A stretch of 20,997 nt of DNA from Teratosphaeria epicoccoides (lineage: Eukaryota; Ascomycota; Dothideomycetes; Mycosphaerellales; Teratosphaeriaceae). Positions 18,436-20,997 of this stretch are shown here, piece after piece. Both the position numbers and the translations under genes were made by a program. Numbering within the stretch: the stretch's first letter is position 1; every line of letters begins with the position of its first letter. Location of the stretch: NCBI GenBank assembly GCA_021401465.1, contig JADDMT010000271.1, positions 1 through 20,997 of the forward strand, written 5' to 3'. The notes beneath the pieces were generated by a model, which had not been told where the DNA came from, did no database searches, and saw nothing but the letters and a program-made list of their open reading frames with translations.

Positions 18436-18795
18436 TAATATAGATATATATGCTATATGATATGAAAATATCTCGTAGTGTGACAGAGTAATCCGACCTT
18501 TTAATAGGTATAAGATAGCACTACTTTCTGCTTATTACAGAGGTAGCGCTAAGGGTGCTTATAACCCCTAACGCCCCTTAATTAGGGAAAGCATGTCCGA
18601 ACCTATCCCTGCAGGGGTATTGTAGGGTTAGCGACGTAGGGGCATCCTACGTTAACTATTAATCCTACTTAGACAACATACGAGCTAACGTATGTACGAA
18701 GGACCCCCTTGCTATATGTAGCAGGGTTACTACATGCTAAGGGCAGGCATTAGAACCTATGCGGCTCTAATAGCCCCCTAGTATTAACTATATCA
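18436..18795 (-). repeat. Family 1 5' LTR (copy E), 360 bp
   Basis: It starts TGATATAG at 18795 and ends CTATATTA at 18436, followed by 49 bp of leader and the gag-pol ATG. No polypurine tract flanks it, so it is the 5' LTR of the element to its left. The outer flank is TAAGC. Confidence 0.9.
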
Positions 18796-19703
18796 TAAGC
18801 CTAGTATAGCAAGTAAGGTATCTCTCTACGCAGACTTTCTAACCTACTAGCTAACAGATTAGTTAACTGCTCTGTACAACTTATTCGTCAAGTAAGCAAG
18901 AACCCATGCTAGCTATTTAACCGCGGCGTTAGAGGTTAAAGTCGACATAGCGCGGCATAAATAGCTTAATAGCAAGATTAGTAGTACTACTCCTAGGTAG
19001 AGGGGTCTCCGGGTCTAGCTCTTATACACTCTCCTCATTAAGCCTATAGCTACGATACCTCTTAATCAAGTTAAACGGGAATTTTTACGCATAGAGAGAC
19101 GTGCGCTAGAACGACAGGTAGCGAAGGCTCTGTAGAAAGGGCAGTAAATATACGTAGTAGATAAGCTAGCTAGCTGCCTAGACGCTAGCTAGCAGAGAGA
19201 TGTGCATGCAATGAGAGACTTTCGGCTAGTAGCACTAACTGCTAATCCTGCGGCATGACTAATAAGTAGTTATGTATGTAGGTAGAAGACCTGCTTATAG
19301 CCGTAGTAGGCGGTAATTCATGACTTTCTTGAGAACTTACTAAGCATCTACAAGGGTCTTACTCTTCTTAGCATCTTATGAAATTGTAGGTAAGATGTCG
19401 ACGTCCTTAGGCTACACTTCGTAGTCTATTAGGCCCTCGTAGAGACCAAGCATATTAACCTTACTATAAAGGGATACTCCTTAAGCTAAAGCGGTAGTAG
19501 AAGGGATGCCGCTAATACTAGATGCCCTAGGTCTAGTGTACCTCGCCCTAGCGGTAGAGGCGTAGGTTACGAATAGCATGACATTAGCATAACGTCTATC
19601 TATTACTATATATTATGACTATGTAGCAGATCCTCCGGCCCTGCCTTAATTCCGATGAATCTGACGAAGACTAGGAGGACGAGTTACCATCTAAGAAGGG
19701 TAA
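18796..19703 (+). pseudogene. Unassigned degenerate coding region
   Basis: On the plus strand one frame starting at 18797 can be read for about 290 codons with stops mostly of TAG/TAA type, as expected for a RIP-damaged gene. It includes KVSLYADFLTY, REFLRIERRALERQVAKAL (basic, helical) and VHAMRDFRLVALTANPAA. Near the right end another frame gives an acidic DESDED segment. I do not recognise a family. It is not the missing half of family 3 pol on the minus strand. It is bounded by LTR1-E on the left and a family 2 LTR on the right, so it is a fragment of an older element or gene. Confidence 0.3.
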
Positions 19704-20187
19704 TGTCATAAGGGTAGGTGCCGATAGCAGGAAGGTGACTAGGTGTTAGACTCGCAGAGCTGTGAAGAATATCGACAATAGCGGTTAACCTTGTAACTAA
19801 CTATCCCCTAGGGAAAGGGAATTAAGAATTGAGCACGAAGCTCCTAACTGCCTGTCCTAAAGCTAGCCCTATATACTAGAGAGACAGAGCAGCTCTGTTA
19901 GATCTGTCGACAGACCCGACAGATCTAAGTCTGTAGATCTGTAGACTAACCCTACAGATCTAAGGGTCTATTATCCCGTGACAGATCCCTTCTTCCTTGT
20001 AGGCCTATAGATCTGTAGACTAACCCTATAGATCTAGGGATCTGTCCTCACGTGACAGATCCTTTCTCCTATGACTATGCCTATAACTTATAGTACTCCC
20101 ATGATAGTACTATGACTTATAGTACTTAGGACCCTCACGATCCTATATCCTATAGTACTCCGGACAGTACTCCTGACACCTATGACA
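19704..20187 (-). repeat. Family 2 3' LTR (minus copy), 484 bp
   Basis: It starts TGTCATAGG at 20187 and ends CTTATGACA at 19704, so its terminal inverted repeats are near-perfect. Unlike 5710-6123 it keeps the block of AGTACTAT/AGTCAT units. It contains the hairpin AGATCTGTCG/CGACAGATCT with a 7-base spacer (19900-19926). The left flank GGTAA (19699-19703) is the candidate target duplication. Confidence 0.85.
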
Positions 20188-20261
20188 CTATCCTTAGCCT
20201 AGCTCGTCCCTAAGCTACCTTATTAGTGCGAGGTTTCTCTTGTTCTTTCTTTTGCGCTATG
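20188..20261. other. Polypurine tract and leader of family 2 accessory gene (minus copy)
   Basis: This aligns with 5709-5631 inverted. It holds the minus-strand polypurine tract next to the LTR and a pyrimidine-rich leader before the accessory ATG. No TATA box is evident, so the accessory transcript may start in the LTR. Confidence 0.4.
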
Positions 20262-20635
20262 ATGTCTTCTCTTTCTACATTACTGCCTTGTGTCATTCTA
20301 GACACTGACGCCCCTTTAACGTAGAAACGCAAACGCCGCGCGAATCGAATCTATCGTTAGGGCTAGGACAGCATGAAGTCCTACACTTGGTATTAAGAGC
20401 TAAAGCTCGTTTGTTAGGTACACATTTCCTCGGGGAAATGTTCGCAATGTTACTTTAGCAACTGTCGGAGTTACGACGCAAAGGTGACAGAGGTCGAATA
20501 GAAGAAGTTAGGCGATTAGCGGAAAAGACTAATTGCTAATCTCGATCGTGTAAAGGCGGTCCTAGCCGAGGCTTCGTAGAAGATGCTAGAGGCGCATGCA
20601 AAGGAGATGCGTCTTCGAAAACAGTTAGACGTAGT
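20262..20635 (+). pseudogene. Family 2 antisense accessory gene (second copy), truncated
   Basis: The ATG at 20262 (a second ATG lies directly before it) opens the same frame as 5630-5010 on the other strand. It has MSSLSTLLPCVILDTDAPL, the basic patch KRKRR, the Cys-rich segment and the start of the coiled coil (HAKEMRLRKQLD). Differences are RIP-type: two Cys codons are now Tyr, CAA is TAA, and codon 43 is intact TGG. A Cys at position 68 here is Tyr in the other copy. The gene is cut after about 124 codons by a family 2 LTR in the opposite orientation. Confidence 0.6.
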
Positions 20636-20997
20636 TGTCATGAGTGTCAGGAGTACTGTCCGGAGTACTGTAGGATACAGGATTATGTGGGTCCTGAGTG
20701 CTATGAGTCATAGTACCGTCATAGGAGTACTATAAGTCATAGGCACAGTCATAGAAGAAAGGATCTGTCACGGGAGGACAGATCCCCGGATCTGTAGGGT
20801 TAGTCTACAGATCCATAGGCTTACAAGGAAGAAGGGATCTGTCACGTGATGACAGAACCTTGGATCTGTGGGGTTAGTCTACAGATCTACAGACATGGAT
20901 CTGTCGGGTCTGTCGACAGATCTAACAGAGCTGCTCTGTCGCTCTCTAGTATATAGGGATGGCTTTAGGACAGGCAGTTAGGAGCTTCGTGCTTAAT
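20636..20997 (+). repeat. Family 2 LTR (third copy), runs off the right edge
   Basis: It starts TGTCATGAG and keeps many CA, TG and TGG sites lost in the other copies, so it looks like the youngest insertion in the window. It carries two perfect hairpins with 7-base loops: GGATCTGTC/GACAGATCC (20761-20785) and GGATCTGTAG/CTACAGATCC (20788-20814). The left flank is GTAGT (20631-20635). Whether it is a 5' LTR or a solo LTR cannot be told. Confidence 0.8.

Larger units (their letters stand above)
10620..18795 (-). mobile_element. Near-complete family 1 Ty3/gypsy chromovirus-type element (D/E)
   Basis: An 8176-bp unit on the minus strand: 5' LTR (18795-18436), primer site, gag-pol (18386-13422), convergent accessory gene (11784-13205, plus strand), promoter region, polypurine tract and 3' LTR (10981-10620). 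The internal layout is coherent. However, the flanking 5-mers differ (CCGTT left, TAAGC right), and the left flank is family 3 pol while the right flank is not. One end has therefore probably been rearranged, or two elements have recombined. Confidence 0.8.

Overview
The window looks like a transposon island from a filamentous ascomycete fungus. Nearly all of it consists of Ty3/gypsy LTR retrotransposons damaged by repeat-induced point mutation (RIP). Repeat copies differ almost only by C-to-T and G-to-A transitions at CA/TG and CG sites. Coding frames stay in register for kilobases but are full of TAG stops made from CAG, TGG and CGG, and a 51-nt intron has the fungal GTAAGT / GCTAAC / TAG layout. 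I see no intact host gene, tRNA, rRNA or CRISPR.

Three retrotransposon families are nested. Family 1 has a 360-bp LTR (TGATA...TATCA) and is seen as copies A (1-1568, +), B (1569-3408, +), C (6124-8005, -, in pieces), a near-complete copy D/E (10620-18795, -) and a solo LTR (7432-7791). Family 2 has a 414-484 bp LTR (TGTCATAAG...CTTATGACA); its pol end and 3' LTR lie at 3409-6123 (+), a second 3' end at 19704-20635 (-), and a third LTR begins at 20636 (+). Family 3 has a 165-bp LTR (TGT...ACA) and lies at 8006-10619 (-). A sits in B, B sits in the RNase H region of family 2, family 2 sits in C, the solo LTR and family 3 also sit in C, and D/E abuts family 3 pol. An unassigned degenerate coding region (18796-19703) separates D/E from the second family 2 copy.

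The D/E copy shows the family 1 plan: 5' LTR, a primer site that matches the predicted start of the element's own transcript (Tf1-like self-priming), one in-frame gag-pol of 1655 codons (gag, zinc knuckle, protease, RT, RNase H, integrase, chromodomain), then a second gene on the opposite strand, a polypurine tract and the 3' LTR.

The most interesting point is that second gene. Families 1 and 2, and possibly 3, carry an unrelated-looking accessory gene between pol and the 3' LTR, convergent with pol. Family 1's has a conserved TATA box, upstream palindromes, an N-terminal cysteine-rich region, a basic C-terminal region and an intron. Family 2's has a basic patch, a Zn2Cys6-like cysteine pattern and a coiled coil, and its LTR is packed with inverted repeats of the kind a dimeric DNA-binding protein could recognise. 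All copies here are broken by RIP.
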